Positions 1-9,134 of a stretch of DNA of 41,969 bases are shown here, one piece after another. The stretch is from the NCBI GenBank assembly GCA_964504155.1, contig CAZDCZ010000015.1, positions 1 to 41,969 of the forward strand. Reading direction: 5' to 3'. This DNA is from CAZDCZ01 sp964504155. GTDB lineage: Bacteria; Bacteroidota; Bacteroidia; Bacteroidales; UBA12077. The number at the start of each line of letters is the position of its first letter. Positions within the stretch are counted from its first letter, which is position 1. The notes below the pieces were generated by a model that saw only the letters and a program-made list of their open reading frames with translations, made no database searches and was not told the DNA's origin. A program made the translations under genes and the position numbers.

Positions 1-1
1 T

Positions 2-118
2 CATCTCACTTTACATCTTACCTTGCTTGTGCACCGACAATATGTCGGCGCTAGCGGGAATTTTGATGAGTTTAAAAATATTGACCCATTAATAGAAACA
101 GATTATATGTGGCATTGA
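2..118 (+). other. Open frame running in from the left edge, possible C-terminal remnant
   Basis: One frame is open from the window edge to a TGA at 116-118. Its last residues read ...FDEFKNIDPLIETDYMWH. I do not recognise the family. The frame runs through the GC-rich repeat at 21-59, which would be unusual for an intact gene, so it may be the tail of a gene lying to the left or a chance opening created when the repeat inserted. Confidence 0.25.
21..59. repeat. GC-rich REP-like repeat, copy 1
   Basis: Bases 31-59 match 16051-16079 at 27 of 29 positions. The core holds a perfect hairpin, CCGACA-ATA-TGTCGG, followed by GCGCTAGCGGGA. The element is far richer in GC than its surroundings. The flank CCTTGCTTG (21-29) is the reverse complement of the flank of copy 2 (CAAGCAAGG, 16041-16049). 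This resembles bacterial REP elements, but no REP-associated transposase gene is visible here. Confidence 0.6.
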
Positions 119-149
119 AAAAATTACCGTTTCATAAATAGTATCGCTA

Positions 150-560
150 CTATTTTAATATTGTTAAAACCAATCTTCTATTGCCTCCATTATTTCGGAA
201 TTCGCATAAGTAAATACCTTGCCATATCCCCATATTTAATTTATAATTGGTAATTGGGATATTAATTGATTGTCCTATAAACGCAGATTTTATGTGTGCA
301 GGCATATCATCATCGCCTTCTTCGTTATGCGTGTACAAATTATGTCCATCGGGAATTAATTTGCTTATAACTGTCTCCATATCGGCCCGAACCGTTGGGT
401 CTTCATTTTCGTTAATACTAATCGCTGCTGAAGTATGCTTTATAAAAATATTTAAAATACCATTGTATGGCAGCTCTCCTATATTTTCCTTAACAATATC
501 TGTAATCAGATGACATCCTCTCTCAAAATACGGCAAGCTTATTTCTTTTTGTATGATCAT
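150..560 (-). CDS. yjbQ: YjbQ/UPF0047 family protein (secondary thiamine-phosphate synthase-like)
   Basis: The 136-residue protein has the normal length of the YjbQ/UPF0047 family and its full set of conserved motifs: HTSAAISINENEDP (from residue 42) followed by VRADME, then H-N-E-EGDDDMPAHIK (about 78-91), then GIWQGIYLCEFR and GGNRR near the C-terminus. The clustered His, Asp and Glu residues form a metal-site-like pocket in family structures. Some members show weak thiamine-phosphate synthase activity when overexpressed, but the physiological role is unsettled. No signal peptide is present, so it is cytosolic. It stands alone on the minus strand, away from thiamine genes. The family call is firm; the function is not. 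Confidence 0.9.
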   Translation of the reverse strand: MIIQKEISLPYFERGCHLITDIVKENIGELPYNGILNIFIKHTSAAISINENEDPTVRADMETVISKLIPDGHNLYTHNEEGDDDMPAHIKSAFIGQSINIPITNYKLNMGIWQGIYLCEFRNNGGNRRLVLTILK

Positions 561-1049
561 AATACTTACTCCTTTCTTATTAAAAATTTATTTAAATTTC
601 TACTAAATTATAAATTATTATGCTCAAATGCAGCTATTTACATCATTAATTGTCGTAAAAACAAAAAATCAAAATTCAAGGACTATTTACTATTTAAGTA
701 TAAAAAAAGCAGTTTTTATAAACAGATGTCTCGACTTTGTTCGACATAACAAACACATAAGAGAAGCACTTGTTATTCCGACCCGGTTTTCTTAGCTATT
801 AACCTGTATAAATAACAAATACCTTTGTCTCACTCTGAATAACAACATAAATTAATATTCAAAATAGATTTTGTCTATACAATCCTTATTTTTCTATAGT
901 AACAATATTATTTATCATAAAAAATAACATTAATAAATAATAAAAACTAAAATGTAATGTTTAATAATTAGCTTATTTTTACGACCGGATATATGAATCA
1001 CATTTTAATAAAATAATATCATAAAAATATATCAGCTTTTTATCCAAAA
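561..1049. other. Gene-free stretch upstream of the TonB-dependent receptor
   Basis: Nothing here reads as a gene; the apparent frames are short and AT-driven. A TAnnTTTG box (TACCTTTG) lies at 820-827, about 220 bases before the receptor start, and could be a promoter with a long leader. A weak inverted repeat, ATAACAA (746-752) with TTGTTAT (770-776), is also present. Confidence 0.4.
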
Positions 1050-3497
1050 ATGAAATCAATAATAAACATAATATTTATATTCCTTTTAAGCATAAATGTT
1101 TATGCTCAAAAAACCGCTATTCTTACAGGGCAAATTAAAAATTTGCAAGGAAATACTATTCAAAATGCTAATATACAGCTAAAGACCAGCTCAATAGGCA
1201 CAATATCTGATATTGAAGGAAATTTCAAATTAATTGTTCCTATCAAAAAAAGCTACACAATAGAAATTTCTTACATCGGATACGAGAAGAAAGAATTACA
1301 AATTAATTTCGAAAATGTAAACAAGAGTAACATAATAATATTAAATCAATCTATCAACCAGATATCAGAAGTATCGGTTATCGGCACTAACAGTCAATCG
1401 TCGAATCTTATTAAAATAGAAAAACGAGCCATAGAGATGCTTCCTAATTTGTCGGGTAATATTGAGACTGTAATAAAATCGATGCCCGGAGTTGCATCAA
1501 ACAACGAGTTAAGCTCGCAATATTCTGTTCGCGGTGGTAGTTTCGACGAGAATCTAATTTATGTAAACGATATTCAAATTTACAGGCCGATTCTTATAAG
1601 AGCCGGAAAACAAGAAGGATTAAGCTTTGTAAATTCCGACATGGTATCCTCAATAAATTTTTCGGCAGGTGGATTCGATGCTCAATATGGCGATAAAATG
1701 TCGTCGGTTCTTGATATAAAATATAATAAGCCAACACAATTTTCGGGCAAAGTATCTATGAGTTTGCTTGGTGCATCGGCTCATTTCGAAGATGCATTAT
1801 TAAACGGGAAACTCACATACAATACCGGCTTTCGATATAAAACATCGCAATATTTATTAAACTCCTTAGATGTTGAAGGAGATTATAATCCGGAATTTTA
1901 CGATTTGCAAACTTTTATAACTTATTCTACAAATAATAAATTACGTTTCGATATTTTAGGAAATTACGGACTTAACAAATATAATTTTACTCCACAAAAT
2001 AGAGAAACAACTTTTGGCACTGTTCAGGATGCTTTATCGTTAAACATATACTACGATGGTAACGAACTCGATAAATTCGAAACATATATGGGTTCAATAT
2101 CAGTCAATTATATAGCTAACGATAAACTATCGCTAAAATTTATAGCATCGTCATTCAATACTCAAGAAGCTGAATCATACGATATCCTTGGTCAGTATTA
2201 TTTAAACGAACTCGATAAATCGATGAGTTCCGACACTTATGGCGATAGCATTATGAATATTGGTGTCGGCTCGTTTCTAAACCATTCAAGAAATAACTTA
2301 ACAGCAAACGTACATTCTTTTTCGCATAAAGGTGGATATTATACAAGGAATAATAAATTGCGCTGGGGTTTTAAATACAACTACGAAAGTATAAATGACA
2401 AAATTCGAGAATGGGATATGATTGATTCTGCCGGATTTTCTCTCCCCTACAACGACACTGTTATTAGTTTATACAACAGTTCGCATGCCGATAATTACAT
2501 AAAATCTAACAGAATAACAGCATTTATTCAAAACACTTATCATCGTTCGTTTATAAACAGCAATATTTACTTTAACACAGGAATTAGGGTTCATTACTGG
2601 GATTTTAATAAAGAAACTGTAATTAGTCCAAGGCTTTCGATATTAGTAGAACCTAAGTTGCACAAAAACATAAAATTCAGATTATCCACAGGATACTATT
2701 ATCAACCCCCATTTTATAAAGAACTAAAAAATAATAATGGAGAAATAAATAATAATATAAAATCACAATCTTCAATACATTTTGTTTTAGGCTCCGACTA
2801 TATTTTTTCTGCTTGGAACAGGCCATTCAAATTTACTTCTGAGTTATATTATAAAAAATTAAACAATCTTATTCCTTACAAAGTCGACAATGTACGCATT
2901 CAATATTCGGCCGAAAATAAAGCCAAAGGCTATGCCACAGGTGTCGATATGAAGATAAATGGAGAATTTGTTAAAGGAATAGAATCGTGGGCTAGTCTAT
3001 CTATTATGCAAACCCGCGAAAATATTGTTAACGACCAATATACTAATTCCGATGGCAAAATTATATACCCCGGATATTATTCTCGTCCTACCGATCAACT
3101 AATAAATTTTAGTATGTATTTTCAGGATTATGTGCCTAATAATCCATCGTATAAAATGAATTTAAGTCTTCATTATGGCAGTCGTTTGCCTTTTTCTGCA
3201 CCTAATACCGACAGGTACGACCTTATTTTTAAAATGCCACCATACAGAAGAGTTGATATAGGTTTCTCGAAAATTTTTATTGACGAAAATAACCATGATA
3301 TTAAAAATAACATTCTAAAACATTTCAAATCGGCTTGGATAAGTTTAGAAATATTTAATCTTCTCGATATTAATAATACAATATCGTATTTATGGATTAA
3401 AACTTTACAAAATCAAGAAGGAGAATCGGGACAATATGCTGTACCAAATTATTTAACATCGAGACGAATAAATATTAAGTTAACAGCAAAGTTTTAA
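1050..3497 (+). CDS. TonB-dependent outer-membrane receptor with CarboxypepD-regulatory-like domain
   Basis: The 815-residue protein starts with a signal peptide (MKSIINIIFIFLLSINVYAQ). About residues 24-110 form a carboxypeptidase-regulatory-like beta-sandwich (TGQIKNLQGNTIQNANIQL, then GTISDIEGNF). A TonB plug follows from about 130 to 230, with VIKSMPGVAS and SVRGGSFDENLIYVNDI. The rest is a beta-barrel ending in the terminal phenylalanine typical of outer-membrane proteins (INIKLTAKF). It should import a ligand across the outer membrane using TonB energy. At this size, and with no SusD gene beside it, it is not a standard SusC glycan porin. The substrate cannot be read from sequence. The next gene begins 70 bases downstream on the same strand. 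Confidence 0.9.
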   Translation: MKSIINIIFIFLLSINVYAQKTAILTGQIKNLQGNTIQNANIQLKTSSIGTISDIEGNFKLIVPIKKSYTIEISYIGYEKKELQINFENVNKSNIIILNQSINQISEVSVIGTNSQSSNLIKIEKRAIEMLPNLSGNIETVIKSMPGVASNNELSSQYSVRGGSFDENLIYVNDIQIYRPILIRAGKQEGLSFVNSDMVSSINFSAGGFDAQYGDKMSSVLDIKYNKPTQFSGKVSMSLLGASAHFEDALLNGKLTYNTGFRYKTSQYLLNSLDVEGDYNPEFYDLQTFITYSTNNKLRFDILGNYGLNKYNFTPQNRETTFGTVQDALSLNIYYDGNELDKFETYMGSISVNYIANDKLSLKFIASSFNTQEAESYDILGQYYLNELDKSMSSDTYGDSIMNIGVGSFLNHSRNNLTANVHSFSHKGGYYTRNNKLRWGFKYNYESINDKIREWDMIDSAGFSLPYNDTVISLYNSSHADNYIKSNRITAFIQNTYHRSFINSNIYFNTGIRVHYWDFNKETVISPRLSILVEPKLHKNIKFRLSTGYYYQPPFYKELKNNNGEINNNIKSQSSIHFVLGSDYIFSAWNRPFKFTSELYYKKLNNLIPYKVDNVRIQYSAENKAKGYATGVDMKINGEFVKGIESWASLSIMQTRENIVNDQYTNSDGKIIYPGYYSRPTDQLINFSMYFQDYVPNNPSYKMNLSLHYGSRLPFSAPNTDRYDLIFKMPPYRRVDIGFSKIFIDENNHDIKNNILKHFKSAWISLEIFNLLDINNTISYLWIKTLQNQEGESGQYAVPNYLTSRRINIKLTAKF

Positions 3498-3566
3498 TTA
3501 ATATTTAGCATTTTAACATGGCATCTATAACTAATAGGCATATAGTTAATTAACAATTGCAAACAT

Positions 3567-5075
3567 ATGAAATTCTCGGAAGAAGATATTAAACAAATTA
3601 AGAAAAAAGGACTTTGCGCAATAGATATACAAAAGCAAATAGATAATTTTATTCAAGGTTTTTCTTTTCTTACTGTAAAAAAGGCAGCCACAATAAATAA
3701 TGGCATTATTAAATTATCGGAAAAAGATATTGATAAAAGCATAAGAACTTATACTAATTCAAATAAAGATATAGTAAAATTTGTTCCTGCATCTGGGGCA
3801 GCCAGCAGAATGTTCAAATTATTATTCGAATATTTAGCCAATATAAATATTACTCCCGAAATTGAAAGTTTCTTTACTCATCTGCATAATTTTGCATTTT
3901 ATAAGAATTTAAAAACAATAATTAATAATAAAGGTCTAGATATAGATATCTTATTAAAACAAAATAAATATTCCGAAATTTTGAATATTTTACTCACTCC
4001 TACCGGATTAAATTACAGCAATTTACCAAAAGGACTTTTAAAATTTCATAAATATAAAGAGTACGAAAGAACAGCCGTAGAAGAACATCTTGTTGAAGGA
4101 GCCGGATATGCAAAATGCTCCGATTCTACAGTAAAAATACACTTTACAATATCGAAAGAACACGAAGAATTATTTAAAAAACTAACTTCGTCGGTTCAGA
4201 ATTATTACGAAAAAATGTTTGGAGTAAAATATTGTATTGAATTCTCGTTTCAAAAACCATCAACCGATATTGTTGCAGTAGATTCTAATAATAATTTATT
4301 CCGTAATAGCGATAATACAATATTATTTCGTCCCGGAGGACACGGAGCGTTAATAGAAAATTTAAACGATATTTATACAGATATTATATTTATAAAAAAC
4401 ATAGATAATGTAATTCCCGACAAATATAAAGATACTACATACAAGTATAAGAAAGCTTTGGCAGGAGTTTTACTAAATTATCAGGAAAGAATTTTCGAAT
4501 ACACAAAACTATTAAACTCAAACAAGACTATCGACAATAAAATAATTTCGGAGCTTGAGAAATTTTTCGAAAATGATTTATACTTACTATTTCCTGCCGA
4601 ATATTCTGAATTCGACAATAAAGCAAAAAGGAAATTTCTACTTTCGAAATTAAACCGACCAATACGTGTATGTGGCATGGTTAAGAATGAAGGAGAACCG
4701 GGTGGCGGTCCATTTATGACTTTAAACAGCGATAAATCAATATCCTTGCAAATTGTAGAAAAGTCGCAAATCGACACATCTAATAAAGAACAAACAAACA
4801 TAATGAATAGTTCAAGCCATTTTAATCCGGTTGATTTAGTTTGTGGCATACGTGATTATAATGGCACAAAATATAATTTACTAGATTTTGTTGATAAAGG
4901 CACAGGTTTTATATCTAATAAATCGAAAGATGGAAAAGAACTAAAAGCACAAGAATTACCGGGCTTGTGGAATGGTGCAATGGCCAATTGGAACACCGTT
5001 TTTGTTGAAGTTCCGATTATCACATTTAATCCTGTAAAAACTATAAACGATCTTCTTCGTAAAGAACATCAATAA
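3567..5075 (+). CDS. DUF4301 family protein
   Basis: The 502-residue soluble protein matches the Bacteroidota family DUF4301. Landmarks are VKFVPASGAASRMFK near residue 70, EEHLVEGAGYAKC near 170, FRPGGHGALIENLNDI near 250, VCGMVKNEGEPGGGPFM near 365, and GLWNGAMANWNTVFVEVP near the C-terminus. The small-residue loop ending in SRM, and the later GGHGALIEN, recall the nucleotide-binding loops of UTP-sugar pyrophosphorylases. A nucleotidyltransferase fold is therefore my inference, not an established function. No signal peptide or membrane segment is present. It probably shares a transcript with the receptor upstream, and a hairpin terminator follows the stop immediately. Confidence 0.85.
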   Translation: MKFSEEDIKQIKKKGLCAIDIQKQIDNFIQGFSFLTVKKAATINNGIIKLSEKDIDKSIRTYTNSNKDIVKFVPASGAASRMFKLLFEYLANINITPEIESFFTHLHNFAFYKNLKTIINNKGLDIDILLKQNKYSEILNILLTPTGLNYSNLPKGLLKFHKYKEYERTAVEEHLVEGAGYAKCSDSTVKIHFTISKEHEELFKKLTSSVQNYYEKMFGVKYCIEFSFQKPSTDIVAVDSNNNLFRNSDNTILFRPGGHGALIENLNDIYTDIIFIKNIDNVIPDKYKDTTYKYKKALAGVLLNYQERIFEYTKLLNSNKTIDNKIISELEKFFENDLYLLFPAEYSEFDNKAKRKFLLSKLNRPIRVCGMVKNEGEPGGGPFMTLNSDKSISLQIVEKSQIDTSNKEQTNIMNSSSHFNPVDLVCGIRDYNGTKYNLLDFVDKGTGFISNKSKDGKELKAQELPGLWNGAMANWNTVFVEVPIITFNPVKTINDLLRKEHQ

Positions 5076-5104
5076 AAAAAGTCCGGAAAAATCCGGACTT
5101 AATT
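5074..5104. terminator. Bidirectional intrinsic terminator between convergent genes
   Basis: A perfect 9-bp stem, AAGTCCGGA (5079-5087) with TCCGGACTT (5092-5100), has a 4-base loop. Read on the minus strand it is followed by seven T residues, which suits the porin gene ending at 5128. Read on the plus strand it lies directly after the DUF4301 stop and has a weaker T-rich tail. Confidence 0.85.
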
Positions 5105-5127
5105 ATCTTTTGAATAATAATTCTCGA

Positions 5128-6117
5128 TTATAAATTATATTGTAAATTAATAAAGAAATATGTTTCTCTTTCTGAGCCATCGGCAGGCACCCAGTCTTGC
5201 ATATTTGCAGCAATTTTCAATTTATTTATTGGCTTATACTGAACACCCCCAATAATTGCTTGCCCATCGTTATTATAATTCCAAGCATCTGTATCTCCAT
5301 CTAAAGTATTTGATAATAGCCTATCGAAGCGTCCAAATACTTCAAATTTTTCATTTATATTATACGATATATAAGATGATAAACCATGAATATTATGATC
5401 GGCTATATATGCTGAATTATTTTTAAATGCATACTCTATTCCAAGCCTTAAATCATCACTTGCCTGATAGGCAATGAACGAAACAAAAGTCATTTCTTTT
5501 TCTTGTTGTTCCATATAATCGGCATAAACTCTTGCGGTAATCTTTTCTGTAGGTTTTACTGTAAGACCAATAGATGATTTATAAGCGTTGTCGAGTTGTG
5601 GTTTTGCATATCCTTCGCCATTTGTAATAGAAAAATCGGCACTTAGAATATTATTAAATTTATATACAACAGCCATACCTAAATCGCCACAATTACCTAA
5701 TTTGTGTTGATTTTGCAATGTTTTAGCAATATATCTGTGTCCCCATACATTTTTTTGTAAATTAAATTGATACAAATTTATCATACCAAAATTAATTTTC
5801 AATTTTCCTTTTGTATATTGCAATTCTGCATTTCGAATAAAAACATATCTCTTCAAGGCTGCATTAGTATTATCGGGCATTCCAATATCTAATTTTATAT
5901 TAGCCGAAAAATTACTACTCATTTTATATTTATATCCAAAATATGCTCTTTGAATTTCGAAACCCGAATTATCAATATCGCTGTTTAAAGATGAATGGAA
6001 ATTACTAAATATCATTCCGTAAACATTCCCTACAGCTTGAAATTCTTCTGTTGTATTTTGCGCTTTCGAATTAAGACTAAAAATAGTCAATCCAATTAAC
6101 AATATTTTATTCTTCAT
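5128..6117 (-). CDS. OprO/OprP-like phosphate-selective porin family outer-membrane protein
   Basis: The 329-residue protein has a signal peptide (MKNKILLIGLTIFSLNSKAQ) followed by alternating short beta-strands to the C-terminal ...YFFINLQYNL. The segment with EIQRAYFGYKYKMSSNFSANIKLDIG and the later IRNAELQY and INFGMI strands match the OprO/OprP porin superfamily common in Bacteroidota. It would form an outer-membrane channel. Its gene lies 61 bases downstream of a PiT phosphate transporter on the same strand, so passage of phosphate is a reasonable inference. The anion-binding residues of true OprP cannot be verified here. A strong terminator follows. Confidence 0.8.
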   Translation of the reverse strand: MKNKILLIGLTIFSLNSKAQNTTEEFQAVGNVYGMIFSNFHSSLNSDIDNSGFEIQRAYFGYKYKMSSNFSANIKLDIGMPDNTNAALKRYVFIRNAELQYTKGKLKINFGMINLYQFNLQKNVWGHRYIAKTLQNQHKLGNCGDLGMAVVYKFNNILSADFSITNGEGYAKPQLDNAYKSSIGLTVKPTEKITARVYADYMEQQEKEMTFVSFIAYQASDDLRLGIEYAFKNNSAYIADHNIHGLSSYISYNINEKFEVFGRFDRLLSNTLDGDTDAWNYNNDGQAIIGGVQYKPINKLKIAANMQDWVPADGSERETYFFINLQYNL

Positions 6118-6178
6118 AAATTTTTATTTTACTACTAATGTTTTTTAATTAATTACAATTATTACCTTCTTTACATGT

Positions 6179-7204
6179 TTACAAATATACTAAATCGAGT
6201 TTATCGGCAAAATAAGTTAATATCAAACTTATAACAAATGCTATTAAAGGAGCAAAAATCCACATTATAAAGAATTTATTTACCTCAGTTTTTCTAAATA
6301 TATTTTTAAATCCAAGTTTCGCTACTCCAATACCTAATATTGCAGCAACATTTAACTGAACAAGTGAGGTAGGAATTCCTTTTACCAACGAAGCAACAAG
6401 TAATAAACTTGCAGAAAGAAACGCTATAATTACAGCTTCAATTCTACCAAACAGAACTATTTCTTTTCCGGTATTTTTAACTATTTTATGACCAAAAAAT
6501 GAGCTTCCTATACCAAAGCTGGGAGCAACAATTAAAGTTGCTAAAACCATTACCTGAATAAAGTGACTATCGGTAATATTTAATTCATTAGCGGCCATAG
6601 TTGCCAAAGGACCAACAGCATTTGCAACATTATTTGTACCAATAGAAAATGCAACATATAACGACATTAACACAATTAAACCTTTAAGAACATAGCTCTC
6701 GTTTACTTTTTTCGAAATAGTATATCCTCTCTTCCTAATAGGTTTATATATGTATTTTCCTATTAAAAAAGCCAAAAGAAACGAAATTAATGGCATTATT
6801 AACCATGTAGGCAATATCTCGTAAAAGAATTTATCGGAATTAAACATTTTGAAATAAACAGCAGGAGCTATAACAGCCATAACAGTAGCCTGACTTGTTG
6901 ATTGTGGGATTCCAAACAAATTAGCAATAAGCAATGCTATTGCAACAGATAAAAGAATTATCGACACAATGGAAAAAGTCATCATTTCGGGATCGAGCAA
7001 TCCTTTTCCTATTGTTTTTGCTGTTTCTTCTCCTCCTACTATTGCGCCAACAAATACGGCAATCCCGAACATTCCGGGGATTAAGCTTTTTTTAATAATA
7101 TTCGCTCCATAAGCAGCAGAAAAAGCAGGAGCTGTACCACTGCCTCCCATATTTATTGCAAGAAATATGGCTATAATAAAAGGTATTAAAAAAGGAATAA
7201 GCAT
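6179..7204 (-). CDS. PiT family inorganic phosphate transporter
   Basis: The 341-residue polytopic membrane protein has about ten hydrophobic segments. Both PiT repeat signatures are visible: NMGGSGTAPAFSAAYGANII near the N-terminus (residues about 19-39) and SIGTNNVANAVGPLATMA in the second half. PiT proteins are inner-membrane symporters that take up phosphate with protons or sodium. The usual GANDVANA of the first repeat is replaced by the GGSGTAPAFSAAYGAN form seen in many Bacteroidota. A TAnnTTTG promoter box lies 28 bases upstream. The porin gene downstream probably shares the transcript, which would give inner- and outer-membrane steps in one unit. Confidence 0.9.
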   Translation of the reverse strand: MLIPFLIPFIIAIFLAINMGGSGTAPAFSAAYGANIIKKSLIPGMFGIAVFVGAIVGGEETAKTIGKGLLDPEMMTFSIVSIILLSVAIALLIANLFGIPQSTSQATVMAVIAPAVYFKMFNSDKFFYEILPTWLIMPLISFLLAFLIGKYIYKPIRKRGYTISKKVNESYVLKGLIVLMSLYVAFSIGTNNVANAVGPLATMAANELNITDSHFIQVMVLATLIVAPSFGIGSSFFGHKIVKNTGKEIVLFGRIEAVIIAFLSASLLLVASLVKGIPTSLVQLNVAAILGIGVAKLGFKNIFRKTEVNKFFIMWIFAPLIAFVISLILTYFADKLDLVYL

Positions 7205-7232
7205 AATTAAATATTTTGATTAATAATAAAAC

Positions 7233-7240
7233 CAAAAGTA
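7233..7240 (-). promoter_or_regulatory. Bacteroidota-type -7 box (TACTTTTG) for the PiT gene
   Basis: TACTTTTG on the minus strand fits TAnnTTTG, the -7 consensus of the Bacteroidota primary sigma factor. It ends 28 bases before the PiT start. I see no clear TTG -33 element at the usual spacing. Confidence 0.45.
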
Positions 7241-7328
7241 TTTAATTAAAAGTTTCTATTTTAGAGTATTGAAACGTACTTTTATAAATATGTATTTATA
7301 CTTATTATTACGTTTAAACACTTATTAA

Positions 7329-7973
7329 CTACACATCAAAAATCTCATTTTTAATTGCATAAATTACCAAACCTGCTGTATTCTTCGATTGAGTTTTTAA
7401 TAGAATATTCTCTCTGTGTTTATCTACCGTACGTTTACTAATATATAAAAAATCTGCTATTTCCTGATTTGAATATCCCTTACAAATATTATAAAGTATT
7501 TCAATTTCTCGATGCGTTAAATCCGGGTTCTTTTTTTTGTGTTTTTTCTTATTCAAATTTTTAATAATAGCATCTAAAATTTCAGGCGAGAAATAATTTT
7601 TACCGGCATACACATCAATTAAAGCTTTTTGAACATCTTCAAATTTCGAATTTTTAAGCAAAAAACCTTTCGCTCCGGCATCTATCATTTCCGAGTAATA
7701 ATTCTCGTTAGCATGCATCGACAAAGCAATAACTTTTGTTTCGGGAAATAGTTTTAATATTTCCTTAGTGGCATCAATTCCATTCATTATGGGCATTTCA
7801 ATATCCATAAAAACAATATCGGGCTTTACTTTTTGGGCAAGAGTTAATAAACCTTGTCCATTTTCTGCTTCATGAATTTCTGAAATAAATTCATTATTCG
7901 AAAGTAAGAATTTTAAACCTTCCCTAAATAAGTTATGGTCATCTACCAAAAATACTTTTATTTTATCTTTCAT
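7329..7973 (-). CDS. NarL/FixJ-type response regulator
   Basis: The 214-residue protein has a receiver domain (1-120) and a LuxR-type helix-turn-helix (about 150-212). Receiver landmarks are the acidic pair D11/D12, phospho-acceptor D57 (in VFMDIEMPIMNG), S85 and K107 (GFLLK). The output domain reads LTHREIEILYNICKGYSNQE, then ISKRTVDKHRENI. It is a DNA-binding transcription regulator activated by phosphorylation. Its start overlaps the stop of the upstream kinase gene by four bases (ATGA), so the pair is translationally coupled. The phosphate transport genes follow 125 bases downstream on the same strand, which makes them possible targets, but no binding site can be shown. Confidence 0.93.
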   Translation of the reverse strand: MKDKIKVFLVDDHNLFREGLKFLLSNNEFISEIHEAENGQGLLTLAQKVKPDIVFMDIEMPIMNGIDATKEILKLFPETKVIALSMHANENYYSEMIDAGAKGFLLKNSKFEDVQKALIDVYAGKNYFSPEILDAIIKNLNKKKHKKKNPDLTHREIEILYNICKGYSNQEIADFLYISKRTVDKHRENILLKTQSKNTAGLVIYAIKNEIFDV

Positions 7974-8908
7974 TGTGGTATTGTTATTTTCAGAAAAAAT
8001 CCTTGTTTAGGTTTACTGTGCATTTCTATTTTACCATCCAAAGACTTAACTCTTGAATTAATATTTGACAATCCCATCCCATTACTCTTCGAATTTTTCA
8101 TGTCGAAACCAATTCCATTATCAGAATAAAATAGTTCTAATCTATTTTCGTAATTAAATAAGGAAATTTCTATTTTTGATGCACAAGCATATTTTAAAGT
8201 ATTTGCAATTAACTCGCCAATTATACGATACAAAACAACTTCGACATTGTAATCGTAACGTTTCCCATAAAGATTAGATGACTGAATTATCTGTAAATCG
8301 TTACCTGTAATAATTGTATCGGTAAATGTTTTAATAGCTTTTTCTAATCCAAAACGTTCTAATATATGAGGACTAAGATTATTTGAAATCTCTTTAATAG
8401 ATAATATTGCATTATCTACAGCACTTTCTGTTTTGTCGATAATTTTCTCATTTGTTATACCTACAACAGACTTATTAATGGCAGAAATGGCCATTTTGAT
8501 TGATGATAAAATTGGACCTAAACCATCGTGTAATTCTTTTGCAAATTTCTTTCGTTCGTTTTCTTCTGTTTTAATTATTGCAGATAAAACTTTAGCTTCA
8601 TTTTCTTTACGCAATTTGTTAATTTTACCTTGGAAATTAAAAATCTGTCGAATATAAAAAGAAGCAACAAACATTAATACGGATATTAAAACAGCAATCC
8701 AACTATTTATAGATATTTGAATATTACTACTTTCAATATTATTTATATTTATTAGCTCATTTAATCTTCTAAATGCCATAAGAAGAAAAGCAATAGAAAT
8801 CATTATCCACGAAACATTAAACTTCGTTTTCTGAATTAGACTAATAGTAATAAGAAAAGCACCAAATTGAAATGCTACTGATATTAATAACGCAAGTTGT
8901 ATTATCAT
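7970..8908 (-). CDS. Membrane sensor histidine kinase, HisKA_3 (NarX/DesK) type
   Basis: The 312-residue protein has three predicted membrane helices in the first 90 residues, a short coiled coil (about 92-118), then a HisKA_3 dimerisation domain with phospho-acceptor H127 in KELHDGLGPILSSIKMA. The ATPase domain shows the N-box (GELIANTLKYA), G1 (DNGIGFD) and G2 (GMGLSNINSR). There is no sizeable extracytoplasmic domain and no PAS or tetratricopeptide region, so sensing probably occurs in or near the membrane. It should phosphorylate D57 of the overlapping response regulator. The signal is unknown; phosphate is only suggested by the neighbours. Confidence 0.92.
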   Translation of the reverse strand: MIIQLALLISVAFQFGAFLITISLIQKTKFNVSWIMISIAFLLMAFRRLNELININNIESSNIQISINSWIAVLISVLMFVASFYIRQIFNFQGKINKLRKENEAKVLSAIIKTEENERKKFAKELHDGLGPILSSIKMAISAINKSVVGITNEKIIDKTESAVDNAILSIKEISNNLSPHILERFGLEKAIKTFTDTIITGNDLQIIQSSNLYGKRYDYNVEVVLYRIIGELIANTLKYACASKIEISLFNYENRLELFYSDNGIGFDMKNSKSNGMGLSNINSRVKSLDGKIEMHSKPKQGFFLKITIPQ

Positions 8909-9104
8909 GAGTGCAATTTAAAATATTTATTTGTTAAACTTATAAGTATTAAATCGTAATTTATTTCTTATTTCCCTTTATATACAAACACAATTTCTCA
9001 TTAATACTTTTCACAACTACAAATTGAAAATTTTATTCTCAGCACTTTTCCTAAATAATTATTTTTTCCTTACTAATTAATTACAATATTTATTATTTTC
9101 TGAT

Positions 9105-9112
9105 TAAATTTG
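9105..9112 (+). promoter_or_regulatory. Bacteroidota-type -7 box (TAAATTTG) for the M23-fold gene
   Basis: TAAATTTG fits TAnnTTTG and ends 22 bases before the start at 9135, the same geometry as other boxes in this window. Confidence 0.45.
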
Positions 9113-9134
9113 GGATAGAAAAAAATGTAAAATC

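Noticed and set aside
510..749. Plus-strand open frame of 79 codons across the yjbQ 5' end
   Set aside because: It overlaps a firm minus-strand gene, has low-complexity AT-driven composition and no recognisable motif.
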